Assembly: GCA_020352595.1 (NCBI GenBank)
Contig: CP070682.1
Location: 713,501 to 721,628, forward strand
DNA: 8,128 nt
DNA from: a bacterium
GTDB taxonomy: Bacteria; BMS3Abin14
Direction: 5' to 3'
The position numbers were made by a program, and so were the translations under genes. Under the pieces are notes generated by a model that worked only from the letters and a program-made list of their open reading frames with translations, had not been told where the DNA came from and did not search any database. Positions 1-8,042 of the stretch are shown here, piece by piece. Position 1 is the stretch's first letter, and each line of letters begins with the position of its first letter.

Positions 1-2312
1 CCGTCACCATGCCCCAGGAGGCGGCGGCCGCTGAGCCGTCCCAGCCGGAGGCTGCGCCGGCGGAGGTGGAGGTCGTTGAGCTGTCGGTGCCCGGTGAGGA
101 GGGGATCTCGGGGGCTCCCGAAAGGGCGCCGGAGGCGGTTCAGGTCACGGAACCGATTCCCGCAGCCGGGTTCATCAACAGCGTCACCTTCGAGGAGACG
201 GCCGGAGGGCTCACGGTCGTGTTCATGGCCGACGGCGCCGTTTCCGAGTACAAGACCATGGATCTGACGGGGCCGACCCGCCTCGTTCTCGACGTGCAGG
301 GAGTCGCCAAGGGATTCGCGCCCAGCAGGATCCCGGTGGAGATGGGCGGAGTGGCCCGCATCCGTGTCGGAGAGCATTACGACCAGAACAAGCTCAGGTT
401 CGTGCTCGACATGGAGGGGGAGGAGGTGGGACCGTATTCGGTGAGGCCCGAAGGCTCCAGTCTGGTCCTGAGGATCGGTGAGGGGGCCATGGCCGCCGCC
501 CCTGCGGTTGAGCCAGTGACAGTCGCCCAGGTCGCTCCCGCTCCCGCACCGGAAACACCCGCCCAACCCGCTCCGGCCCCCCAGCCCGAGCCGGCTGCAG
601 CGCCTGCTCCAGCCCCTGCGCCCGCGGGCCCGGCGGTCACGGACATCAGGTACAGGCCCGGGGCGGAAGGCGGCGCGGTGCTCATCATCTCGGACTCCCC
701 GGTCCAGTACGAGCTGTCGCAGCCTGACGCGACACACCTCCTTGTGGACCTGAAGGGCGTCGACCTGAGCAGGAGCCTGGTCCGCAGCCAGGACACGAGG
801 GACCTTCCGGGCGCTCTCCAGGCGCTGAGCTCCTACAATCCCAGGGGTGCCGACGGTGGCAGGGTGAGCCTGTCCTTCCTGGCGGGAACGACCTACGAGG
901 TTGAACAGACAGGCGGCACCCTGACCCTTTCGCTCGGCGCGCCCGCGGCGGCCCAGGCACCGGCAGGACCTGCCGTAACGGCTCCTGCCGCAGCCCCGGC
1001 CCCCGCCCCGGCGGCCCCGGTGGTCGCAAAAGCACCCCCCAAGGCGGAACCGGCGGCCAGGAAGGAGGAGACCGGGCCAAAGTACAGGGGCGAGAGGATC
1101 ACCCTGGACTTCCAGAACGCGGACCTTCTCAATGTCCTGAGGCTCATCGCCGAGGTTTCGGGACTGAACATCATCACGGCCGAGGGTGTCGGTGGCAAGA
1201 TCCGCATGCGCATGCAGGACGTCCCCTGGGACCAGGCGCTGGACATCATTCTCAAGACGAAGGGCCTGGGCCAGGTCCGCGAGGGCAACGTGGTCAGGAT
1301 CGCGCCCATGAACGTCCTCGAGAACGAGCGGCTGTCGGCCATCAAGGCCAAGGAGGCCGAGATCAAGGTGGAAGACCTGATGCTGGAGATCATTCCCATC
1401 AGCTATTCCAAGGCCGAGGACCTCGTCGGCCAGCTGAGTTCGTTCCTCAGCGGCCGGGGGTCCATCACCACCGACAAGAGGACCAACTCCCTCATCGTCA
1501 AGGATATCGAGGACAACATCATCAAGATCAAGGGGCTCGTCGGGGACCTGGACATTCCCACACCGCAGGTCAGGATCGAGGCCAGGATCGTCATCGTGGA
1601 CGAGGCATACATAAAGAACCTCGGCATCCAGTGGGGCGGACAGTACCTGGCCAGCGACGGGACACGGATCTTCGGTGAATCGGGGACAACGGGCACCACC
1701 TTCGACAACGCCCTTGTCAACCTTCCTGCTTCCAACGCCAACACCATCCTCGGCGTTTCCTTCGGGTCCGTGGACAACTTCACCAACCTCGACCTGAGGC
1801 TCAGCGCCCTGGAACAGACAAACCACGGCAGGATCATCTCCAGCCCCTCTCTGCTGGTCATTCAGAACGAGACGGCCAACATCGAGGTGAACAACCCCTT
1901 CCCGGAGAACCGCACCTCCACACAGGTCAATGAAGGAGGCGCGACCACCACCACGGACGTCACCTTCCCGGACATCTGGACGAGGCTCAAGATCACGCCT
2001 CAGGTGACCAGCAACAAGGATATCTTCATGGAGATCTTCGTGGAAAAGGACAGCAAGGGGCAGCAGGCCATCTTCGAGGAGAACATCTTCACAGGTGTCA
2101 ACACGCACAAGCTGGAGACCAAGATCATCCTGAAGAACCACGGCACCGCCGTCATCGGCGGGGTCTACACGGAGAACGAGAGGGACGGCTCGAGCAGCGT
2201 TCCCTTCTTCTCCAGGCTTCCCGTACTCGGATGGCTGTTCAAGAACAAGAACACCGAGAGGAGCAGGGAGGAGCTGCTGATCTTCATCAACGCCTCCATC
2301 GTCGAAGGGTAG
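1..2312 (+). CDS. pilQ: Type IV pilus secretin PilQ (5' end outside the window)
   Basis: PilQ forms the outer-membrane ring through which type IV pili extend and retract. The reading frame is open to the left edge, and the first ATG (base 9) opens directly into an Ala/Pro/Glu-rich linker with no signal peptide, so the true start lies upstream. Numbering from that ATG, two AMIN-like beta domains (about 57-157 and 212-310, likely peptidoglycan binding) are separated by Pro/Ala-rich linkers (about 160-210 and 311-358). A secretin N0/STN domain (about 364-433, with LDFQNADLLNVLRLIAEVSG), an N1 domain (about 457-518) and the secretin beta domain (about 519-765) follow. The secretin hallmark VPFFSRLPVLGWLF is at 731-744, followed by the usual ELLIFI near the C-terminus. 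The Thr-rich segment near TSTQVNEGGATTTTD is probably a variable loop. pilM, pilN, pilO and pilP would be expected upstream. The secretin family is certain; PilQ rather than a type II secretin (GspD) is supported by the AMIN domains. Confidence 0.95.
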   Translation, partial: VTMPQEAAAAEPSQPEAAPAEVEVVELSVPGEEGISGAPERAPEAVQVTEPIPAAGFINSVTFEETAGGLTVVFMADGAVSEYKTMDLTGPTRLVLDVQGVAKGFAPSRIPVEMGGVARIRVGEHYDQNKLRFVLDMEGEEVGPYSVRPEGSSLVLRIGEGAMAAAPAVEPVTVAQVAPAPAPETPAQPAPAPQPEPAAAPAPAPAPAGPAVTDIRYRPGAEGGAVLIISDSPVQYELSQPDATHLLVDLKGVDLSRSLVRSQDTRDLPGALQALSSYNPRGADGGRVSLSFLAGTTYEVEQTGGTLTLSLGAPAAAQAPAGPAVTAPAAAPAPAPAAPVVAKAPPKAEPAARKEETGPKYRGERITLDFQNADLLNVLRLIAEVSGLNIITAEGVGGKIRMRMQDVPWDQALDIILKTKGLGQVREGNVVRIAPMNVLENERLSAIKAKEAEIKVEDLMLEIIPISYSKAEDLVGQLSSFLSGRGSITTDKRTNSLIVKDIEDNIIKIKGLVGDLDIPTPQVRIEARIVIVDEAYIKNLGIQWGGQYLASDGTRIFGESGTTGTTFDNALVNLPASNANTILGVSFGSVDNFTNLDLRLSALEQTNHGRIISSPSLLVIQNETANIEVNNPFPENRTSTQVNEGGATTTTDVTFPDIWTRLKITPQVTSNKDIFMEIFVEKDSKGQQAIFEENIFTGVNTHKLETKIILKNHGTAVIGGVYTENERDGSSSVPFFSRLPVLGWLFKNKNTERSREELLIFINASIVEG

Positions 2313-2330
2313 GCCGCGAGCAGCCAGTGC

Positions 2331-2368
2331 AAGCGCATCCGTCCCTGCCGGCGGATGCGCTTTTTTTT
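2331..2368 (+). terminator. Intrinsic terminator after pilQ
   Basis: AAGCGCATCCG (2331-2341) and CGGATGCGCTT (2352-2362) are perfect reverse complements. They form an 11-bp G+C-rich stem with a 10-base loop, followed by eight T residues (2361-2368). It sits 18 bases after the pilQ stop and 24 bases before the aroC ATG, so it should end the pilus operon transcript. There is no matching T tract on the other strand, so it is expected to work on the + strand only. Confidence 0.92.
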
Positions 2369-2375
2369 AAGTTTC

Positions 2376-2382
2376 AAGGAGG
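2376..2382 (+). promoter_or_regulatory. Ribosome binding site that fixes the aroC start
   Basis: AAGGAGG lies 10 bases before ATG 2393. The same frame is open back to base 2231, inside pilQ, but translation from there would add about 54 residues unlike chorismate synthase and would cross the terminator. The strong Shine-Dalgarno and the family N-terminus both select 2393. Confidence 0.85.
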
Positions 2383-2392
2383 AAAGCAGACG

Positions 2393-3550
2393 ATGCTTCG
2401 GTTCCTGACAGCCGGGGAGTCCCACGGGGAGTCTCTCCTCGCCATCATCGAGGGTCTGCCCGCCGGCCTCGAGATAAGCGCGAGGGTCATCGATGAAGAA
2501 CTGGGCCGCAGACAGAAGGGATACGGCCGTGGAAAGAGGATGGAGATCGAGTCCGATCGCGTCGAACTCATGGCGGGCGTGCGCGGGGGACGGACTCTCG
2601 GCAGCCCCGTTGCCCTCCGGATCCGGAATCGTGACTGGGAGAACTGGAAGGAAGCCATGGCGCCGGAAGGGAGAGGAGGAGAGGACAGGGCGGTGACCAG
2701 CCCGCGCCCCGGTCACGCCGACCTTGCAGGGGGGATCAAGTACGGCCACAAGGATCTGCGCAACGTCCTGGAAAGGGCGAGCGCGCGGGAAACGGCTGCA
2801 AGGGTGGCCGTTGGCTCCGTCGCCAAGATCCTCCTGGGAAAATTCGGTATCACGGTGGCCGGGCATGTGCTCAGTATCGGCGGCACCCAGCGCCCGAATG
2901 TGGAGTTCGCGCAGCCGCAGCAGGCGAGCCTGGCCGAGCGCTCCCCGGTCCGGTGCATCGACAAGAAGGCGGAGGGGCAGATGGTGGACCGCATCGAGAA
3001 GGCCAGGGGCGAGGGGGAGACCCTGGGCGGCGTCTTCGAGGTGAGGGCATTCAACGTGCCGGTGGGGCTGGGCAGTTACGCTCACTGGGACCGCCGACTG
3101 GACGCTGACCTCGCCTCTGCCGTCATGAGCATCCCCGCCATCAAGGGCGTGCAGATCGGTCTCGGTTTCCAGGGCGCGGATCTGCCGGGTTCCCAGGTTC
3201 ACGACGAGATCTTCCATGACCGGACAAAAGGCTTTTTCAGAAAGACCAACCGGGCCGGAGGTGTTGAGGGTGGAGTTTCCAACGGAGAGACCATCACCGT
3301 CCAGGCCGCGATGAAACCCATCCCGACCCTCATGTCGCCCCTCGCATCGGTCCATTTCCTGAGCAAGCGCAGGGTAGAAGCGGCCGTCGAGAGATCGGAC
3401 GTGACAGCCGTCCCCGCGGCGGTGGTCATAGCCGAATCCATGGTGGCCTTCGTCCTGGCAAGGCTCATGCGCGAAAAGTTCGGTGGTGACAGCATCGCCG
3501 AAATGCAGAGGAACGTGGAAGGGTACCTGGATTACGTCAGGCGTTTGTGA
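2393..3550 (+). CDS. aroC: Chorismate synthase
   Basis: AroC converts 5-enolpyruvylshikimate-3-phosphate to chorismate, the branch point to aromatic amino acids, folate and quinones, in the cytoplasm with reduced FMN. The 385-residue product is at the upper end of the usual family length (about 350-390). Family motifs are intact: GESHG (8-12), RPGHAD (105-110), RASARETAA (from 128), NRAGG within the VEGGVSNG region (from 286), and RSDVTAVPA (from 334). The active-site histidines of the GESHG (H11) and RPGHAD (H108) motifs are both present. The ATG is chosen from its Shine-Dalgarno and because MLRFLTAGESHG matches the usual start. It follows pilQ across a terminator. In gammaproteobacteria the classic pilMNOPQ neighbours are aroK and aroB, so a shikimate gene beside pilQ is a recurring theme, here with aroC. 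Confidence 0.97.
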   Translation: MLRFLTAGESHGESLLAIIEGLPAGLEISARVIDEELGRRQKGYGRGKRMEIESDRVELMAGVRGGRTLGSPVALRIRNRDWENWKEAMAPEGRGGEDRAVTSPRPGHADLAGGIKYGHKDLRNVLERASARETAARVAVGSVAKILLGKFGITVAGHVLSIGGTQRPNVEFAQPQQASLAERSPVRCIDKKAEGQMVDRIEKARGEGETLGGVFEVRAFNVPVGLGSYAHWDRRLDADLASAVMSIPAIKGVQIGLGFQGADLPGSQVHDEIFHDRTKGFFRKTNRAGGVEGGVSNGETITVQAAMKPIPTLMSPLASVHFLSKRRVEAAVERSDVTAVPAAVVIAESMVAFVLARLMREKFGGDSIAEMQRNVEGYLDYVRRL

Positions 3551-3568
3551 ACCCGTTTCCTTAAGCGA

Positions 3569-3597
3569 TTGACTTGGAAATCATATTCCCATAGCAT
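3569..3597 (+). promoter_or_regulatory. Probable sigma70-type promoter for the TPR-roadblock transcript
   Basis: TTGACT (3569-3574, five of six consensus bases) is followed after exactly 17 bases by TAGCAT (3592-3597, four of six). It lies 18 bases after the aroC stop in a locally A+T-rich patch that stands out from the G+C-rich surroundings. It would give a leader of roughly 130 bases before the TPR gene. No alternative of similar quality was seen in this gap. Confidence 0.6.
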
Positions 3598-3605
3598 CGG
3601 GGGAT

Positions 3606-3722
3606 ATGCTGAGCGCAGAGAACAGGGTTTCACCGATGGGCTCCACCCGTCTGTATCGGACCATCGAAGCCCAGTCCCCGGCCCTCGGCATGTGCTGGAT
3701 CGCTGGTGGGAGAGGCGTCTGA
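3606..3722 (+). CDS. Possible 38-residue small ORF upstream of the TPR gene
   Basis: ATG 3606 opens a 38-codon frame ending in TGA 3720-3722, 15 bases before the TPR gene ATG. An internal ATG at 3636 would give 28 residues. About three quarters of its codons end in G or C, as expected for a gene in this genome but also for chance in G+C-rich DNA. The peptide (begins MLSAENRVSPMGS, ends WIAGGRGV) is not recognised and shows no signal peptide or membrane segment. A GGGGG run lies only two bases before ATG 3606, which is too close for a good ribosome site. It could be a leader peptide, a gene remnant or chance; I lean to chance or remnant. Confidence 0.2.
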   Translation: MLSAENRVSPMGSTRLYRTIEAQSPALGMCWIAGGRGV

Positions 3723-3737
3723 AGGGGGAGGACCGTC

Positions 3738-5102
3738 ATGGGCGAACAGGATATCGAGCGTTATCGCCAGATGCTGGAGGAGGATCCAAGATCCAGGGCC
3801 TTCGCCCCTCTTGCCGAGGCTTACCGCAAGGCCGGCAAACTTGACGAGGCCATAAGGATCGCGGAGGCCGGACTCAAGATCCATCCCGGATACAGCGGCG
3901 GGCTTGTGGTGCTCGGGCGGGCCCATTTCGAGAAGAGGGAACTGGACAAGGCTGCTGAGATCCTGCAAAAGGCGGTCAAGGAATCACCGGAGAGCTATCT
4001 GGGTCAGAAGTACCTCGGCAAGACCCTTATGGAGAAGGGGGAGATCCAGGGGGCTCTTCGGGCGCTGGAAGCGGCCAACCTCCTCAGCCCCGACGACGAG
4101 GATGTCGCCGTTCTGGTCCAGGAGCTCCGCAAGAAGGCCACACCGCCCAAGACCATGGAATTTGAATCCCCCGAAAAGGAACAGGCCCAGACACCCGAGA
4201 TCGTCACCTATGAGCAAAAGCCCACCACCATAGACGGTGTGGAGCTGCCCCCCCTGCCATCCGCGAGTACGGGCGAGATCTTCTCCTTTTCCGAGGAGAC
4301 TGAGGGCTCCTCACCCGTCCGGGCTGCCGCGCCGGGTGGCGGGGAGGAGATGGTCCAGACGCCGGAGGACGTTTCCCTGGAGGAGCTGGGTCCTGAGGTA
4401 GAGGCCTTCATCCAGGAAGGGGAGCAGGTCGGGGAGCCCTCCTTTACAGAGCCGGCGACGGTGATGGCTGACGAGGACGTCGACCTCGAACTGGAAGACC
4501 TCATCGAGGGGATGGAGGAGAAGGAGGAGGAGGAGGAAGAAGAAGAGGCTCTCCCCATGCATCAGGCCCCCCCTGAGGCCCCACCGGAACCGGCCGGACC
4601 AGCGGAGGAGGAGCCGCGGCACCCGGTTCAGACCGGGCCGCGGGTCCCCGAGACAGGCCCAACGGGGGCTGCCGCGCCAGGGGAAGCAGCCCCGACCCCT
4701 GTTGAGAAGCCCCCCAGCGAGGCTCCGGCAGGCGGATCGCCACGACCATCCGGGCCACCGCCAAAGCCGTCCCAGCCCCAGGAGGCGGACCTTGCCCTGG
4801 ACGCCTCCTCATCGGGCGCCGGGATCTCCACGGAAACGCTGGCGGACCTGTACGCGAAGCAGGGGCTTACAGACAAGGCCATCCAGATCTATCAGCAGAT
4901 CCTCCGGGAGCGCCCGGGGGACGAGGCGGTCACCGTCAAGCTCAACACTCTCATGGAGGCACGGGGTTCGGGGGTGTCTGGGGTTCGCAGTGAACAGCCC
5001 GGCATGGGGAAGGAGAACGCGGGGCATGGGGATGATCATGACGATCTGCTCCTTGCTCTGGAGAACTGGCTGCGGAACGCGGAAAGGATGAAAAAGTCAT
5101 GA
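3738..5102 (+). CDS. Cytoplasmic TPR protein with long acidic/proline-rich linker, function unknown
   Basis: The 454-residue product has no signal peptide, lipobox or membrane helix, so it should be cytoplasmic. At the N-terminus are three consecutive 34-residue TPR units (about 19-52, 53-86, 87-120) with the usual pattern, for example AYRKAGKLDEAI, and a helical cap to about 133. A long low-complexity linker (about 135-360) rich in Glu, Pro, Ala and Gly follows, with eight consecutive Glu at 263-270. A single further TPR (about 366-400, LADLYAKQGLTDKAIQIYQQ) comes next, and the last 25 residues look like an amphipathic helix (LLLALENWLRNAERM). TPR arrays bind proteins, so a scaffold or adaptor role is inferred. 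The start is supported by GGGGGAGG at 3724-3731, six bases before the ATG. It overlaps the roadblock gene by four bases (ATGA), implying coupled translation. It is not a PilF/Tgl pilotin, which would be an exported lipoprotein. Confidence 0.85.
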   Translation: MGEQDIERYRQMLEEDPRSRAFAPLAEAYRKAGKLDEAIRIAEAGLKIHPGYSGGLVVLGRAHFEKRELDKAAEILQKAVKESPESYLGQKYLGKTLMEKGEIQGALRALEAANLLSPDDEDVAVLVQELRKKATPPKTMEFESPEKEQAQTPEIVTYEQKPTTIDGVELPPLPSASTGEIFSFSEETEGSSPVRAAAPGGGEEMVQTPEDVSLEELGPEVEAFIQEGEQVGEPSFTEPATVMADEDVDLELEDLIEGMEEKEEEEEEEEALPMHQAPPEAPPEPAGPAEEEPRHPVQTGPRVPETGPTGAAAPGEAAPTPVEKPPSEAPAGGSPRPSGPPPKPSQPQEADLALDASSSGAGISTETLADLYAKQGLTDKAIQIYQQILRERPGDEAVTVKLNTLMEARGSGVSGVRSEQPGMGKENAGHGDDHDDLLLALENWLRNAERMKKS

Positions 5103-5458
5103 TCTTTGACGAAGTCCTCAACGAGATCGCGCAGCGCTCGGACGGTCTCCAGGGGGTGGTGATCATGGGCATGGACGGCATAGCCATCGGAGAGCACCTC
5201 GTGGATCCGGCCTGCAGCATCCAGACGGTGGGCATCGAGTACGCCTCGGCCATAAAGAGCATCCAGAGAGCTTCCCGGTCCCTGGCCGCGGGAACCGTCC
5301 AGGAGGTTTTCATCAGCACCCAGAGCAGCGTTTTCATCCTGCGCCTCATAACGGAGGAATATTTCATTGCGGTGGCCCTTGCACCGGACGCCAATCACGG
5401 CAAGGCTCGGTACCTCATGCGCCTCGCGGTGCCGAGGCTCGCGAGAGAGTTCTCATGA
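5099..5458 (+). CDS. Roadblock/LC7 domain protein (MglB-like family)
   Basis: The 119-residue product is essentially one roadblock/LC7 domain: an N-terminal helix (FDEVLNEIAQR), then the typical strand-turn GLQGVVIMGMDGIAIGEH (16-33), a central helix (about 43-66), and two beta strands (EVFISTQSSVFILRLI and EYFIAVALA), ending in a helix. Such proteins dimerise. In bacteria they include MglB, the GTPase-activating partner of the polarity GTPase MglA, which controls type IV pili in Myxococcus. No MglA-like GTPase is in this window, so an MglB role is only an inference. The start overlaps the TPR gene stop as ATGA, with AAAGGA at 5083-5088 in the coding end of the TPR gene, so the two are probably co-translated and may interact. 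It is shorter than Myxococcus MglB. Confidence 0.85.
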   Translation: MIFDEVLNEIAQRSDGLQGVVIMGMDGIAIGEHLVDPACSIQTVGIEYASAIKSIQRASRSLAAGTVQEVFISTQSSVFILRLITEEYFIAVALAPDANHGKARYLMRLAVPRLAREFS

Positions 5459-5527
5459 ATGGAGCCCTCATCATCCACGAGGCCCGACCTCGACATGGTC
5501 GGCACCCTGCAACGGAACCGCCACGGC
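5455..5527 (+). pseudogene. aroQ: Frameshifted 5' remnant of type II 3-dehydroquinate dehydratase
   Basis: ATG 5455 overlaps the roadblock stop as ATGA and reads MNGALIIH, then runs to TAG at 5530. Around 5479-5491 the similarity shifts by one base into the frame of ATG 5459, where it reads PDLDMVGTLQRNRHG (5483-5527). Joined, this resembles the AroQ start, whose family pattern is LIxHGPNLNxLGxREPxxYG. The order H, P-D/N-L-D/N, M-V/L-G-T, then R-H/Y-G is retained. There is a net one-base insertion in the HGPNL region, and the catalytic Tyr of the YG motif is replaced by His. The remaining roughly 120 codons are absent, because only 93 bases separate this point from the efp start. Context supports the call: aroQ commonly sits just before accBC (Pseudomonas, Haemophilus) or before pepQ and efp (Bacillus and relatives). 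The rest of the gap (5528-5620) shows no recognisable gene and no convincing promoter, only a small GTCCC/GGGAC hairpin (5533-5547) and a 10-base palindrome (5558-5567). A chance match or short leader peptide remains possible. Confidence 0.55.
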
Positions 5528-5606
5528 CATAGGTCCCACGCAGGGACGCGGAGCTTAGAGCCGGCTCCCGGTGGGCTGCGGGATCGGCTCGGATGTTGGA
5601 CACCTT

Positions 5607-5613
5607 AGGGAGG
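5607..5613 (+). promoter_or_regulatory. Ribosome binding site supporting a TTG start for efp
   Basis: AGGGAGG lies seven bases before TTG 5621, an ideal spacing. The nearby ATG at 5616 is in another frame and stops after two codons (ATG ACT TGA), so it cannot start EF-P. The spacing and the family N-terminus select TTG. Confidence 0.8.
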
Positions 5614-5620
5614 AAATGAC

Positions 5621-6181
5621 TTGATCAGCACCAGCCAGTTTCGAAGGGGCCTCAAGATCGAGATCGACGGGGAACCGTTCACCATCGTGGAATTCCAGCA
5701 TGTGAAACCCGGCAAGGGCGGCGCCTTTGTCAGGACCAAACTGAAAAGCCTGGTGACAGGGAACGTCCTCGACCGGACCTTCCGCTCGGGCGACAAGGTC
5801 AAGAGACCGGATTTTGAAGAGAAGAAGATGCAGTACCTTTACCGCGACGACGACGGTTTCCATTTCATGGACACCTCCACATACGAGCAGATCCTCATGA
5901 CACCCGACGATCTGGGGGACATGACGGGTTTCCTCAAGGAGGAGCTCGAGGTTTCGGTTCAGCTGCACAACGGTAAGCCCATGGGCGTCGAACTTCCCAA
6001 TTTCGTGGAGCTGGCCATCACCAGGACGGAACCGGGAGTCAGGGGAGACACGGCCACCGGAGCCACCAAATCGGCGGAGCTCGAGACCGGAGCCCTGATA
6101 CAGGTGCCGCTGTTCCTCGAGGAGGGCGACGTGGTCAGGATCGATACGAGGTCCGGAGAATACATCGAACGGGTCAGATAG
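5621..6181 (+). CDS. efp: Translation elongation factor P
   Basis: EF-P binds ribosomes stalled on consecutive prolines, between the P and E sites, and promotes peptide bond formation. The 186-residue product has the usual length and three beta domains: an N-terminal KOW-like domain (about 1-63), a central OB domain (about 66-127) and a C-terminal OB domain (about 130-186, with GVRGDTATGATKSAELETG). The tip loop is KPGKGGAF (29-36). K32 corresponds to the residue that E. coli lysylates (K34) and that other bacteria modify differently; the Arg of rhamnosylated EF-Ps is not present. The modifying enzymes are not in this window. Translation appears to start at TTG, giving MISTSQFRRGLKIE, which matches the family start. 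The gene ends 10 bases before accB. The proline-rich stretches in PilQ, the TPR protein and AccB are plausible EF-P clients, although this link is inference. Confidence 0.96.
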   Translation: MISTSQFRRGLKIEIDGEPFTIVEFQHVKPGKGGAFVRTKLKSLVTGNVLDRTFRSGDKVKRPDFEEKKMQYLYRDDDGFHFMDTSTYEQILMTPDDLGDMTGFLKEELEVSVQLHNGKPMGVELPNFVELAITRTEPGVRGDTATGATKSAELETGALIQVPLFLEEGDVVRIDTRSGEYIERVR

Positions 6182-6191
6182 GAGTGGTCCA

Positions 6192-6665
6192 ATGGATATC
6201 AAGGAGATCAGGGAGATCCTGAAGCTTCTGGAAAGGTACGACGTCCAGGATTTCAGCCTGCAGAGGGGAGACAACAGGATACGCATCCGCAAGGGTGGCG
6301 TCACGGAAGAAGCGGCGGCTGTCCGTTACAGGGAGGTTCCGACCAGGGAAGCCCCTCCCAGGGCTGCGGCGCCTCCTGCCCCCGAGCCGGCCGCGCCCAG
6401 CGAAGCCCTGACCGTAGGCGAGAGGCAGTTCCTGGTCACCTCACCCATTGTCGGGACGTTCTACAGGGCTCCCTCCCCGGAATCGCCGCCGTATGTCGAG
6501 GTGGGCGGCATGGTGAGCAAGGGCACCGTCCTGTGTATCGTGGAAGCGATGAAGATCATGAACGAGATCGAGTGCGAGGTCAGCGGCAAAGTATCCGCCA
6601 TCCTGGTCGACAACGCCCAGCCTGTGGAGTACGGGCAGCCGCTCTTCATCATTGACCTGACGTGA
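6192..6665 (+). CDS. accB: Biotin carboxyl carrier protein of acetyl-CoA carboxylase
   Basis: AccB carries the biotin that AccC carboxylates and the AccAD transferase uses to make malonyl-CoA, the first committed step of fatty-acid synthesis. The 157-residue product has an N-terminal helical region (1-35, MDIKEIREILKLLERYDVQD), a Pro/Ala-rich flexible linker (about 50-75) and a biotinyl domain (about 78-156). The biotin-accepting lysine is K121 in VEAMKIMNEI. The 'thumb' typical of acetyl-CoA carboxylase carriers is present as YRAPSPES (91-98), separating it from the biotin domains of other carboxylases. AGGAG at 6180-6184 lies seven bases before the ATG and overlaps the end of efp. accC follows immediately, the standard accBC arrangement. 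Confidence 0.97.
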   Translation: MDIKEIREILKLLERYDVQDFSLQRGDNRIRIRKGGVTEEAAAVRYREVPTREAPPRAAAPPAPEPAAPSEALTVGERQFLVTSPIVGTFYRAPSPESPPYVEVGGMVSKGTVLCIVEAMKIMNEIECEVSGKVSAILVDNAQPVEYGQPLFIIDLT

Positions 6666-6676
6666 GAGACGAGAAG

Positions 6677-8014
<1,338 letters not shown>

Positions 8015-8042
8015 GGGGTGAAGGAGCCTGCAAGGTGCATCG

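Noticed and set aside
2231..2392. Extended aroC start inside pilQ
   Set aside because: The extra residues do not belong to the family, the segment crosses an intrinsic terminator, and a strong ribosome site precedes ATG 2393.
2165..3355. 396-codon open frame on the minus strand opposite the pilQ end and aroC
   Set aside because: It spans a terminator and the conserved aroC gene on the other strand, with low-complexity translation and no family motif; it is an antisense shadow.
3551..3737. GEMM-type cyclic-di-GMP riboswitch (a CACCGATGG motif near 3630)
   Set aside because: The short motif resembles the end of GEMM, but the conserved GCAAAGCC-type core and paired stems are absent upstream.
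3569..3844. 91-codon + strand frame overlapping the TPR gene start
   Set aside because: It begins within the -35 element, lacks a ribosome site, and its last 100 bases are out of frame within the well-supported TPR gene.
3738..5102. TPR protein as a PilQ pilotin (PilF/Tgl type)
   Set aside because: There is no signal peptide or lipobox cysteine at the N-terminus, the protein is much larger, and it is separated from pilQ by a terminator and its own promoter.
5459..5608. 49-codon frame starting at ATG 5459 as a new small gene
   Set aside because: Its middle part matches the AroQ N-terminal pattern in a shifted frame, so it is better explained as part of an aroQ remnant; the tail is unrecognisable and Arg/Pro/Gly-rich.
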